Virus record (IMG/VR): IMGVR_UViG_3300005098_000017
Location: 1-64,000 of that record
DNA: 64,000 nucleotides
DNA from: a virus
Direction: 5' to 3' (one strand)
Numbering within the stretch: the stretch's first letter is position 1; every line of letters begins with the position of its first letter. Shown here piece by piece: positions 50,578 to 57,905 of this stretch. The notes below the pieces were generated by a model, which saw only the letters and a program-made list of their open reading frames with translations, was not told the DNA's origin and searched no databases. A program made the translations under genes and the position numbers.

Positions 50578-52980
50578 TTAATCAAGTTTCCAGAAGTTGA
50601 GCCAGAATTCGCGATCGGCAGTAGCAAGAGGATGAAGACCAACAGGGGTTTTGATTCCAAGAATCCGCGCGAGCTGCCAGTTGCGCTTCTTACCAGTATG
50701 CAGTTCTACAAGAAAGCGTACATGTGCTTCAAGATCAGATTCAGTACCGGCAACAATAGCCAAGAAATCGCTCTCAGCGACAGTAAGAGATTTCCAAGTG
50801 GTAAGAATCGCCTGAGGTTCAAATCTAGCAAGAAGCCTGCGGAAACGCCTGTTTAGCCTCCGGAAGTTCCTAGTAAGAAGTACACGAAGTTCAGATACTT
50901 TACTCGCAAGGAAGCGCCGACGCCTGTCGAGCTCTCTGCGCCGCCTGCCAAGGGTAGCCAGAGCATCAGAAAGGTGATCAAGCCTAGGTAGCAGCCACTT
51001 TTCCATTTTTCGCCTCAGAACTTCGTTTCTGATCCCAGATGCTAGGAACCTGACTTTAGTTTCAGGTCTCGCATTAGCGAAGAGTCTACGGCTCCGATTA
51101 ACTACCGTATCAATCGCCGTTACTTTCTCTGCAAGAGCATTCACTTCATTCTCTATCTTCCGTATTCGAGAGAGCGTCCGTCCGAACATGCGCCTCCTTA
51201 TGCGATCCCACTTGAGGAACAATGCCTTAACTTCTGGATCAATGGTGCCATCAGGAATAAGATCCTTAAGAGACCTAACCTCTGGCTCAGCAAACTCAAC
51301 TTCAGGAATAAATTCAGCAAGAGGACCTGTTGGAGTTATTGCTACTGGATCCGCCTTCGCAGTCCTATTAGCGATCATTTGAGTAACAGTATCAAGCCTG
51401 GCAGTCGTACTCGCGAGTAGATGCAGTCCCGCTTCTACCTCATGACGAAGCTCCGGTTCTTTACCATTAGCAAGATTCACTGCAGCTTGGAGTAGCGCTC
51501 CAGTTCTCGCAACAAGATCCATATTAAGTTCAGTATCAGAAAGAAGCATTCGGGTAAAACCAGCATCAGCTCTCGCAATCATTTCCTTACCCAGCTCAAT
51601 ATTTTCCACTTCGGTACTAGGATCCATTCTCCACTCTCCGAAAGATATCTCCTTTATCCGGCTTCGTACGCTATCGAAGAATTCCTTAGCAACGAGAGGT
51701 TCCTTGAAGACCTTGGATGCCGCGGCGAGAGCCACTTTGTCGCCATCGGCATCCCATCCGCTAGGCATATCTGCAGGGTGTACCAGAATCGCATGCGCAC
51801 GATGGTCAACAATAATAGGAAGGATAAGAGTATCACCAGGCAAGATGGGCGACTTCTGTATGAGTAGGAGTTCTCCATCTTTCAGACCAAGCATCCGTGC
51901 AATCACAGGAGGAATAACAGCAGTGCCGGGATGTGCATTCTGAAATCCCAGATAGAAGCCCGGGCCTAGTCTCAACTTCCGAAGTGCAATCTTTAAGTGG
52001 TCCAGAAGCACTCTCCGCAGGAAGCCTGCCTCCTTTATGAGGCCGAATTTCCGCAGAATATCAGCAGTCAGAGTCAGCACTGCACTAGGTTCATTGATCG
52101 GATCAGCGTTTTTAACAAGGATATCAGCCGCTACCTCAGGATCAGAAAAACCATTAATAGCTTCAGCAATCTGCTCCTGAATCCGTTCAACAAACTCAGG
52201 CGCTGGATTAACATTCCATCCGAGTTTCCTTGGTAGAAGGAACCAGCGCGGCAGAGCTTGGCTGAGACTGATGCCGCCCGCGAATACGGCACCAACCTCA
52301 TGCAGCATGATGGTTCGCCCGAGTTCGAGTACGAAGCGCCGCCTCTTGATGAGTTTTGCGGTGTCAGCATCAGCAACGATATCAGTCCCTGTTTCCAGCT
52401 CCGTGAGGACCTCATCTGCAAGAGCTTCATTTCCAAGATACAACATCAGCCTCTGGAACCCAACTCTGCCGGGAAGAACTGGTACCGCTATCCCTTTCAG
52501 ACCAATAGCAGTCACTTTAAATCCATTCTTCACAAGAGCACGGGTAACCTTAGAAACCTCAGCCTCTGTAGGAGCATATGCTGCTGCCACAAGTTTTGTA
52601 AACCGTTCGCTAACGAAGAAGATCCCATCCACATTCATTTTCATATTGAGCTTGAGACCACGGATGCGAAGATCCATACCAGCCACACGTTCCGGCTTGA
52701 AATCCCAGCCTTTATTCGGAATTTCCGGCGTTGTCATCATCTGGATGCGCTTTCCAGGAAGAGATCTCAGATCAAATTCAGGATCACCGAGAATATTCGC
52801 AATCACTCTATTAACAGTCTCTATAGCAGAAGTAGGAACCACCTTGAAGATCCTACAATCTGGAATCATAGTAGGCTTCATTGGAAGATCAGAGTTCAGA
52901 TCAGGATCAAATGCGAAGAAGACACTAGCACCAGCTTCAGTAAATAACGCTTGCAGAGGAGACCTCGGTATTCTTTCCAT
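50578..52980 (-). CDS. RNA polymerase-like protein with DxDGD metal motif
   Basis: 800 residues; AAAGGAGG is 7 nt before the ATG at 52980 (an ATG at 52983 is also possible). Residues ~365-420 read GTAVIPPVIARMLGL, LIQKSPILPGD, LVHPADMPSGWDADGDKVALAA. This matches the double-psi beta-barrel of RNA polymerase beta' (RxPxLH, then NADFDGDxMAVH), with Asp410, 412 and 414 as metal ligands. GLKGIAVPVL (160-169) may be the partner Lys barrel (GNKGxxS in beta); this is weaker. A ~230-residue Arg/Lys-rich coiled-coil region ends the protein. Length and single chain recall YonO-like phage polymerases. Codons are more GC-rich than in neighbours. Confidence 0.65.
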   Translation of the reverse strand: MERIPRSPLQALFTEAGASVFFAFDPDLNSDLPMKPTMIPDCRIFKVVPTSAIETVNRVIANILGDPEFDLRSLPGKRIQMMTTPEIPNKGWDFKPERVAGMDLRIRGLKLNMKMNVDGIFFVSERFTKLVAAAYAPTEAEVSKVTRALVKNGFKVTAIGLKGIAVPVLPGRVGFQRLMLYLGNEALADEVLTELETGTDIVADADTAKLIKRRRFVLELGRTIMLHEVGAVFAGGISLSQALPRWFLLPRKLGWNVNPAPEFVERIQEQIAEAINGFSDPEVAADILVKNADPINEPSAVLTLTADILRKFGLIKEAGFLRRVLLDHLKIALRKLRLGPGFYLGFQNAHPGTAVIPPVIARMLGLKDGELLLIQKSPILPGDTLILPIIVDHRAHAILVHPADMPSGWDADGDKVALAAASKVFKEPLVAKEFFDSVRSRIKEISFGEWRMDPSTEVENIELGKEMIARADAGFTRMLLSDTELNMDLVARTGALLQAAVNLANGKEPELRHEVEAGLHLLASTTARLDTVTQMIANRTAKADPVAITPTGPLAEFIPEVEFAEPEVRSLKDLIPDGTIDPEVKALFLKWDRIRRRMFGRTLSRIRKIENEVNALAEKVTAIDTVVNRSRRLFANARPETKVRFLASGIRNEVLRRKMEKWLLPRLDHLSDALATLGRRRRELDRRRRFLASKVSELRVLLTRNFRRLNRRFRRLLARFEPQAILTTWKSLTVAESDFLAIVAGTESDLEAHVRFLVELHTGKKRNWQLARILGIKTPVGLHPLATADREFWLNFWKLD

Positions 52981-52997
52981 CATATCACCTCCTTTCC

Positions 52998-53124
52998 GCC
53001 GCGGATTTCGTTGCCCTCGGTGCGGCACTCCGAGGGTCGCCGGGCTTCGAGCGTCATTGGTGCCAAGGCTGGCCATAGAATGAAGCCCGGAAATTCTATG
53101 GCCATGGCCGGGCGCCTTGACACC
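52998..53124 (-). promoter_or_regulatory. Double pseudoknot leader PK5 of the polymerase-like gene
   Basis: PK5a (53040-53124): GGCCATAGAAT/ATTCTATGGCC interleaved with CCGGGCTTC/GAAGCCCGG, and an outer GGTGTCAAGGC/GCCTTGGCACC arm. PK5b (52998-53036): CCCTCGG/CCGAGGG interleaved with GCCGC/GCGGC, third loop CAACGAAATCC. It ends 18 nt before the start codon. Confidence 0.6.
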
Positions 53125-53155
53125 TCTGCTCTTTCGCGCATTTTATTTAACCTTA

Positions 53156-53596
53156 TTATCGATTAAATTCTCCATCCAATACAGCAAGCAGTAATCTTTG
53201 GAGTCTTCTTGGATCGGGTAAACCATATGCAATTCCATAGATTGGGGACCATGAATCCACATTCACCCTAACTGTTGTTCCCAAAATTTTGAATTCGAAA
53301 GCATAATCATCGATAGTATAGCTACCCTCCATTACCGATTGGAAAATGAGTGCGTCTACTAGATCCTCACAAGCCCACTCCGGATGTTGCTCAAGAATAA
53401 CTCTCTGGATCTCTAAAGTATCACACCAACCCACAATAACTCTACGTTCATCATCCATAACGTACCCCGACCGCAGATGCAAATTGTACCATTTCTCACC
53501 CACCTTGGCAGTTACCCAAGGCGGTGAGAAGTAGTAGTCGCCGACTTTAACTTTGTCGGCGATCCAGTCACCGATTACGTCCCACAACCATGACAT
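53156..53596 (-). CDS. Hypothetical protein
   Basis: 146 residues after AAAGGAGG. Trp-rich start, beta-rich middle, helical C-terminus (RRLQRLLLAVLDGEF). No family recognised. Directly preceded by RNA element E5. Confidence 0.6.
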   Translation of the reverse strand: MSWLWDVIGDWIADKVKVGDYYFSPPWVTAKVGEKWYNLHLRSGYVMDDERRVIVGWCDTLEIQRVILEQHPEWACEDLVDALIFQSVMEGSYTIDDYAFEFKILGTTVRVNVDSWSPIYGIAYGLPDPRRLQRLLLAVLDGEFNR

Positions 53597-53627
53597 TTTA
53601 CACCTCCTTTAGTTTGACTTTCTTCTC

Positions 53628-53699
53628 GAGGGACTCTTAGATCCCGCATAAGCGGGAAGCCCCGGCGCCACGACAAGGCGGTCCCTCAAAAAGCCGGGG
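53628..53699 (-). ncRNA. HDV-topology RNA element E5
   Basis: P1 CCCCGGC, J TTTTT, P2 GAGGGAC, CGCCTTGTCGTGG, P1' GCCGGGG, CT, P4 TCCCGC-TTAT-GCGGGA, TCTAAGA, P2' GTCCCTC. P1 begins on the base right after the TAA stop of 53700-54170. The A-to-T change in the P3 loop is the only deviation in that block. Confidence 0.7.
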
Positions 53700-54170
53700 T
53701 TAACTCAATTTGACATCATTATTATCCTTCTCTTTCTTTATCCACTCTATCAATTCATCCACTAGGCGCTCCACATTATAATCATCAATAATAAGAAGCG
53801 CCCTCCTGACCTTGTAGCCGAGCACCTCATGCGCTTTTAGCACATGCCTCGGCATCCAAGGCCAGGTCTCATTGTATCCCCCATTATATTTGATTTGGAG
53901 AAGGATTACCTCCTTCTTATGGGGGATACCAATGCTGACGTCGATTTTAAATACGACGTCAGCTTTACTCCCGACAGGATAGTCTATTAATTTCCATCCC
54001 GCCGGAAGCTTGGAGGATAGTTCTTCAATGAATCTATCCTCCGCTTCGAAGCCAGCTCTATGCGCCTCATGTGCGATAGAGCTAACCTCGAAATCCGGGC
54101 GGATTATTTCATGACATTCCGCCCAGAATTTTCGCGCTATAGTGCGGGCCTTCTCCATTTCATTTCTCAT
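53700..54170 (-). CDS. PD-(D/E)XK-like nuclease, possibly inactive
   Basis: 156 residues after TGGAGGAG. AGFEAEDRFIEEL, then GSKADVVFKIDV and ILLQIKYNG follow the PD-(D/E)XK core, but the Glu of ExK is Gln (QIK). An alternative carboxylate may substitute. Assignment is by pattern. Confidence 0.5.
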   Translation of the reverse strand: MRNEMEKARTIARKFWAECHEIIRPDFEVSSIAHEAHRAGFEAEDRFIEELSSKLPAGWKLIDYPVGSKADVVFKIDVSIGIPHKKEVILLQIKYNGGYNETWPWMPRHVLKAHEVLGYKVRRALLIIDDYNVERLVDELIEWIKKEKDNNDVKLS

Positions 54171-54237
54171 TTATTACTCCTCCATATGCATTCCGCCAAG
54201 GAAGTGACAAGTCCCCAAGGTCTTCTACCGTTGTCAT
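54160..54237 (-). CDS. Possible 25-residue coupled ORF
   Basis: ATG overlaps the stop of 54234-55070 (ATGA) and follows GGGAGGTG; its 3' end overlaps the start of 53700-54170. It may serve to couple translation. Confidence 0.45.
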   Translation of the reverse strand: MTTVEDLGDLSLPWRNAYGGVINEK

Positions 54238-55070
54238 AATATCACCTCCCTTACTTTGATAACAGGGTTAACCCAATCAACAAAATGATAGATTTTGTTT
54301 ATACGAGGGGGACAACCTTGGTCTCCCTTTATTTCGATATCATTATGATCAGCTATCCATACCTCATGAAACTGATTAAACAGTTTCTTAAATATAGGCG
54401 CCGCCTCCATCTCATATCCCGGCTTAACCTCTATATTATTCGCCAGAAGAACATTATCGTTACCGGTCACCGCTACCATAAGCGCACGAATCTTATTGTT
54501 TTCCACATCTTCCATCACATATGTGATGGCATCACCAAACGTCATGGTGTGCCATCCGTCATGGAAGATGTGTGCGCAGCAATGTACATGGAACCCTAAG
54601 AACGGAAATCTTGGATCTTTACGCGATAGTGGACGAAGTAACCAGCGTTCCGTTCTAATTACAGGTAAATCTGTTATGTCCACAGCCGGTAATGAGATCC
54701 ATTCCCGAAATAATTTCTGAATTTTACCACTATGAAGGTCTATTTTTGTATACCTTGGATGCCACCGCCAAAATTCTTTCCAAAATTCGCGGTGGCCATA
54801 TCGTCTAGCCCAAGATGTCACCAAGTTTTCCCTCGGTGACATCCTCTCATCGAGGCCTGTTTCATTAGCGGCCTCAATGAGATGGGGGCTTAGTGGCCCC
54901 CTAAACTTAAAGATATACCCTGCAAATTCTGGCCGCAAAAGTGGCGTTAGAAGCCACAAGGCATCGCGGCCGATTTTATTTAAATTATCACGGCCGTATG
55001 CCCTTATGGCTATCTCGATAAGAGGTTGCAATGTCTTATTCTTCATCAAGCCTTCCAAATATGCATTCAT
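54234..55070 (-). CDS. Hypothetical protein with His/Cys cluster
   Basis: 278 residues after AAAGGAGG. Helical, Arg-rich first half; a HVHCCAHIFHDGWH cluster near residue 165 may bind metal; beta-rich C-terminus. Not similar to any family I recognise. Long structured leader (PK6, hairpin, E1) upstream. Confidence 0.6.
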   Translation of the reverse strand: MNAYLEGLMKNKTLQPLIEIAIRAYGRDNLNKIGRDALWLLTPLLRPEFAGYIFKFRGPLSPHLIEAANETGLDERMSPRENLVTSWARRYGHREFWKEFWRWHPRYTKIDLHSGKIQKLFREWISLPAVDITDLPVIRTERWLLRPLSRKDPRFPFLGFHVHCCAHIFHDGWHTMTFGDAITYVMEDVENNKIRALMVAVTGNDNVLLANNIEVKPGYEMEAAPIFKKLFNQFHEVWIADHNDIEIKGDQGCPPRINKIYHFVDWVNPVIKVREVIL

Positions 55071-55108
55071 TTTTACCTCCTTTATTTTTATACATATTCT
55101 CCATTTTT

Positions 55109-55166
55109 GCCCGCATTAGTTTACCAAGGGCACCATCTGACCTGCGGGCATTGATCAGATGGCGCC
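55109..55166 (-). promoter_or_regulatory. H-type pseudoknot PK6
   Basis: S1 GGCGCCATCTGA/TCAGATGGTGCC (12 bp, one wobble) and S2 GCCCGCA/TGCGGGC (7 bp), interleaved; third loop CTTGGTAAACTAA. 39 nt before the 55070 start. Confidence 0.7.
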
Positions 55167-55178
55167 TATATACAAAAT

Positions 55179-55213
55179 GGGCACCGTATAGTCATGGTAA
55201 CAATACGGTGCCC
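55179..55213 (-). other. Perfect 11-bp hairpin
   Basis: GGGCACCGTAT/ATACGGTGCCC with a 13-nt loop, between E1 and PK6. Not followed by a T-run, so not an obvious terminator. Confidence 0.6.
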
Positions 55214-55234
55214 TCACAACATCCCCTTTTATTA

Positions 55235-55310
55235 GGGTGCTCTTAGACCCTTAGGGATTGGACCTAAGGGAGCCCCTCCACCACGTCAAGGTGGCACCCT
55301 ATCGGAGGGG
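55235..55310 (-). ncRNA. HDV-topology RNA element E1
   Basis: P1 CCCCTCC, P2 GGGTGC, CACCTTGACGTGG, P1' GGAGGGG, CT, P4 CCCTTAGG/CCTAAGGG, TCTAAGA, P2' GCACCC. Preceded by an AGCGGGGT/ACCCCGCT hairpin (55312-55332) ending GCT-A. Between 55364-55570 and 54234-55070. Confidence 0.75.
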
Positions 55311-55363
55311 TAGCGGGGTCTTGGACCCCGCTCTTGACTCTTGAGGCCGGCCGGTTTATTTTT

Positions 55364-55570
55364 TTAATATTTCCTGTAATCATGATACAAATGGATTATA
55401 CTTTCATACCTGCCAAATATTTTGACAGGCATAGCATGCAAATCTGTTACTTTCATGCCTTCATAGAAGAATTGACCTTCTCCAAAATACTTATGGAGAA
55501 GGTCTGTTTCCTTTATAGGATGATCTAGCAAGAACAAAACTCCTTCTTTTATAAACCCAATCACCGGCAT
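55364..55570 (-). CDS. Small hypothetical protein
   Basis: 68 residues from MPVIGFIKEG, 6 nt after GAGGAGG. Beta start, then EGQFFYEGMKVTDLHAMPVKIFGRY; no family recognised. Flanked by E1 downstream and PK7 upstream. Confidence 0.6.
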   Translation of the reverse strand: MPVIGFIKEGVLFLLDHPIKETDLLHKYFGEGQFFYEGMKVTDLHAMPVKIFGRYESIIHLYHDYRKY

Positions 55571-55583
55571 GATAAACCTCCTC

Positions 55584-55642
55584 GCCGCACCTTGGTTCAA
55601 CTCCCAGTATGCATACGGTGCGGCACTTATATGCATACTGGG
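55584..55642 (-). promoter_or_regulatory. H-type pseudoknot PK7
   Basis: S1 CCCAGTATGCATA/TATGCATACTGGG (13 bp) and S2 GCCGCACC/GGTGCGGC (8 bp), interleaved; third loop AGTTGAACCAA. It abuts GAGGAGG, 14 nt before the start. Confidence 0.75.
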
Positions 55643-55659
55643 ATACCGGCCGGCCTTAT

Positions 55660-55734
55660 GGACACTCTTAGACCCTTAGGGATTGGACCTAAGGGAGCCC
55701 TCCAGCCACGTCAAGGCGGTGTCCTTCTGGAGGG
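55660..55734 (-). ncRNA. HDV-topology RNA element E2
   Basis: P1 CCCTCCAG, P2 GGACAC, CGCCTTGACGTGG, P1' CTGGAGGG, CT, P4 CCCTTAGG/CCTAAGGG, TCTAAGA, P2' GTGTCC. Preceded by an AGCAAGG/CCTTGCT hairpin ending GCT-A. Confidence 0.75.
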
Positions 55735-55786
55735 TAGCAAGGCCATCATGTGAGACCTTGCTTTGGCTTGGGCGGCAAATCCTTCC

Positions 55787-55993
55787 TTAAAATTCGTAAT
55801 ACCAGACTTTTTTTCCAATTCTTTCAATATATTTGGCAAGTTTCCTTACTTTTCTAGTAGGTCTACCACCTGTGTAAGCCATACCTGATACCAAAGGCCT
55901 AAGAAGACTGACTCTGCCATCTGGAAATAATTCCCCAACAAACCTGATCAAATCCTTGCCTATCCAGAGATCAACTATAACTGTCCTTGTCAT
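55787..55993 (-). CDS. Small basic hypothetical protein
   Basis: 68 residues after AAAGGAGG. Beta start (TRTVIVDLWIG), basic C-terminus (RPTRKVRKLAKYIERIGKK). Leader contains PK8. Confidence 0.6.
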   Translation of the reverse strand: MTRTVIVDLWIGKDLIRFVGELFPDGRVSLLRPLVSGMAYTGGRPTRKVRKLAKYIERIGKKVWYYEF

Positions 55994-56007
55994 TTTTTCC
56001 TCCTTTC

Positions 56008-56066
56008 GCCGCGGTCAGTTTTAACCACCAGTGGGCCCACACCGCGGCATTTATGGTACCCACTGG
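56008..56066 (-). promoter_or_regulatory. H-type pseudoknot PK8
   Basis: S1 CCAGTGGG/CCCACTGG and S2 GCCGCGGT/ACCGCGGC, interleaved; third loop about TGGTTAAAACTG. 15 nt before the start codon. Confidence 0.7.
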
Positions 56067-56084
56067 CTTGCCGCCCAAGCCATC

Positions 56085-56154
56085 GGACGCTCTTAGACCT
56101 AGCCACAAGGCTAGGAGCCCCTCCACCACGTCAAGGTGGCGTCCGTCGGAGGGG
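56085..56154 (-). ncRNA. HDV-topology RNA element E3
   Basis: P1 CCCCTCC, P2 GGACGC, CACCTTGACGTGG, P1' GGAGGGG, CT, P4 CCTAGCC-TTGT-GGCTAGG, TCTAAGA, P2' GCGTCC. Preceded by a GCAAGGCC/GGTCTTGC hairpin ending GCT-A. Confidence 0.75.
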
Positions 56155-56207
56155 TAGCAAGACCCCAAGGGGCCTTGCCTCGTCTACGGGGGCGCCAATA
56201 GACCGTA

Positions 56208-56492
56208 TCAATAAACATCAACTAAGCACTTGATATACGGCCTGATTAAATACACATAATCTCCAATCCTCTTTATATTGTGGCTCGAAACAAGTTGCGA
56301 TTTAACACATACTTTCGCATGACTCGGAACTCTTATAACGTACCCAAAGTATAATCTTTGGCCAAGGAGGATCAAATCCTCCTTGTCCAAAACGATGACC
56401 CTGTGTGTGTAACCTTCATAGCGATCATCAGGGTATATTACTGCTGCAAATTCTTGCTCATGTATTCTCACATCTTCAATCCACACTATCAT
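56208..56492 (-). CDS. Hypothetical beta-rich protein
   Basis: 94 residues after AAAAGGAGG. Beta-rich with CVKSQLVSSHNIKRIGDYVYL; no family recognised. Leader contains PK9. Confidence 0.6.
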   Translation of the reverse strand: MIVWIEDVRIHEQEFAAVIYPDDRYEGYTHRVIVLDKEDLILLGQRLYFGYVIRVPSHAKVCVKSQLVSSHNIKRIGDYVYLIRPYIKCLVDVY

Positions 56493-56508
56493 TTTATCCT
56501 CCTTTTTC

Positions 56509-56568
56509 GCCGCGCCTTGGTTCTACGCCCAGCATGTACGCGGCGCGGCATTTACGCACATGCTGGGC
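56509..56568 (-). promoter_or_regulatory. H-type pseudoknot PK9
   Basis: S1 GCCCAGCATGT/ACATGCTGGGC (11 bp) and S2 GCCGCGCC/GGCGCGGC (8 bp), interleaved; third loop GTAGAACCAA. 17 nt before the start codon. Confidence 0.75.
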
Positions 56569-56662
56569 TGGCGCCCCCGCAATCCCCTATTAGCCGAGGA
56601 AGCAAATCAAAAATCAAGGGGGCAGGGGGGTCGAAATACAATCCGACCCCCTCAAAATCCAC
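56552..56662 (-). CDS. Possible 36-residue ORF
   Basis: GTG 7 nt after AGGAGGT opens 36 codons running into PK9; its 5' part is a GGGGGTCG/CGACCCCC hairpin. Could be a leader peptide or chance. The rest of the 56493-56810 gap holds PK9 and the + strand promoter below. Confidence 0.3.
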   Translation of the reverse strand: MDFEGVGLYFDPPAPLIFDLLPRLIGDCGGASPACA

Positions 56663-56743
56663 AATAGAGACCTCCTGAATTTTTTGCCGGTTTTTTGACC
56701 CTTATAGGCCTACGATTGACTCCATCAAATGGGGAATTACCTC

Positions 56744-56771
56744 TTGACATGTGCATTCAAATATTTAATAT
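56744..56771 (+). promoter_or_regulatory. Sigma70-like promoter
   Basis: TTGACA, 16-nt spacer, TAATAT, 40 nt upstream of the + strand microgene with AAGGAGG. Confidence 0.6.
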
Positions 56772-56810
56772 TTAGTATGTAGGTATTAAATTATAACAAG
56801 GAGGTTGGAT

Positions 56811-56969
56811 ATGTTGGTATTTAGGAGGTATACGCATCCTAGGGAGGTTCGCTGGTTGGGCTGGATAGAGACTCATGATGGTTGTTGTGTTGGGTTTATT
56901 AGGCTTGATGGTAGGGTTGTATTTGATTGGGATTCTGGGTTCTCTGGTAGTAATAGTAGTGTTAATTGA
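56811..56969 (+). CDS. Isolated + strand microprotein
   Basis: 52 residues starting at the ATG 6 nt after AAGGAGG (MLVFRRYTHP start). Beta-rich with Trp/Cys and a Gly/Ser tail. It is a monocistronic unit on the strand opposite to its neighbours, with its own promoter (56744-56771) and terminator (56997-57028). Function unknown; early expression is plausible. Confidence 0.65.
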   Translation: MLVFRRYTHPREVRWLGWIETHDGCCVGFIRLDGRVVFDWDSGFSGSNSSVN

Positions 56970-56996
56970 AGCATAGGGTATATGTTGGTATGTTAA

Positions 56997-57028
56997 GCCG
57001 GCCGCTTTTGAGGCCGGTTTTTTTATTT
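56997..57028 (+). terminator. Rho-independent terminator
   Basis: CCGGCC-GCTTTTGA-GGCCGG followed by seven T and further T-rich DNA, 28 nt after the microgene stop. Confidence 0.85.
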
Positions 57029-57212
57029 TCTCTTATAAGTACTATCTAAGTAACTATGTGATCAGTCTACTGACACATGGCAGACTTGGGGTTAGTGAAA
57101 AATGGACCTCTTGTAGCTTGTTTGTGACTATGTGGGTTGGTGGAACATTCTCATCCGTATGCACCATGGTTAGCGAAAGTGTTAAGGTTGGTGCATGTGA
57201 TTGAGAGTGTTG

Positions 57213-57242
57213 TTGGTAGGTATTAGTCCGTTGATATATAAT
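57213..57242 (+). promoter_or_regulatory. Sigma70-like promoter
   Basis: TTGGTA, 18-nt spacer, perfect TATAAT; predicted start near 57249, exactly at the 5' arm of the small-RNA-like structure. Confidence 0.5.
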
Positions 57243-57248
57243 ATAATG

Positions 57249-57324
57249 GGTAGCCCATGGGAAATATATCTTAACTGTGGGCTGCCTTTATGACAATTTG
57301 GACACCAGTGGGCTGCCCTTTTTT
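57249..57324 (+). ncRNA. Candidate small RNA or attenuator
   Basis: The 5' arm GGTAGCCCA (57249-57257) can pair with either of two near-identical TGGGCTGCC segments (57278-57286, 57309-57317); the second is followed by six T. Promoter upstream, no ORF inside. The surrounding 56970-57356 stretch shows nothing else convincing. Confidence 0.45.
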
Positions 57325-57356
57325 AAGTGTGTGGGCTAACCGTAAGGCTTCCTGTT

Positions 57357-57560
57357 TCAGCGAGGGGTGGCTAGGCTTGTGTGAAGCCCCGCCAGAGCCC
57401 TCTCCGCAGGCGTAAGTTCGGGCCGCCCCGGCCCTACCACCCGTGAGGTGGGTGAGCCCGTTTTATCTGTTTTAATACTCATATTCCTTAACATGGCAAG
57501 CAAGATCTTTGACTTATTTAGTGACTTGATCGATTTACTTGTCTGTCCCTTATTATCCAC
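57357..57560 (-). CDS. Doubtful small basic ORF
   Basis: 67 codons from a GTG without ribosome site, just downstream of 57570-57722. GPGRPELTPAERALAG looks protein-like, but the 3' half is an unusually GC-rich fold-back (CCACC/GGGTGG; GGGCC/GGCCC). Coding is possible through coupling. Confidence 0.35.
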   Translation of the reverse strand: MDNKGQTSKSIKSLNKSKILLAMLRNMSIKTDKTGSPTSRVVGPGRPELTPAERALAGLHTSLATPR

Positions 57561-57569
57561 ATTAACTTA

Positions 57570-57722
57570 TTAATCCTCTCTCAGAGATAAGAGGATAGAT
57601 CCCAACAACACTCCTGCGATACCACATAGGGCAACAAACCAGTTATTTACCTGGCAAGCGGTTATCGAGCTTATAATCCCAGAAGCATACATCATATAAC
57701 CAATGAATCTACCTTTGTTCAT
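57570..57722 (-). CDS. Small membrane protein
   Basis: 50 residues (MNKGRFIGYMMYASG start) after GGGGAGG. Two hydrophobic helices. Upstream (57747-57790) the motif TTCTTTAAAGC occurs twice, 30 bp apart, possibly an operator. Confidence 0.6.
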   Translation of the reverse strand: MNKGRFIGYMMYASGIISSITACQVNNWFVALCGIAGVLLGSILLSLRED

Positions 57723-57905
57723 AGGTTACCTCCCCATATTAATTCTTTAAAGCTTTAATCTTTTCACTTTATACATTCTTTAAAGCCTTTTGAATGGGTT
57801 TTGACCAACGCCCTACCCAATTTCAAAGAGCATAGTATTATCAATAGCCTGATAAAATACTGGTATTGAAAGATGCCCTATACCCGTACTTCCAAATCTA
57901 CATGA

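Noticed and set aside
52271-53083. 270-codon + strand ORF antisense to the polymerase-like gene (also 52258-52947)
   Set aside because: No ribosome site, shadow of a gene with a strong start and a clear DxDGD motif; the low-complexity translation is typical of antisense frames.
55179-55213. Rho-independent terminator
   Set aside because: Perfect hairpin but no T-run on either side.
57357-57470. tRNA or T-arm (AAGTTCGGGCC)
   Set aside because: No acceptor or anticodon arm can be built around it.
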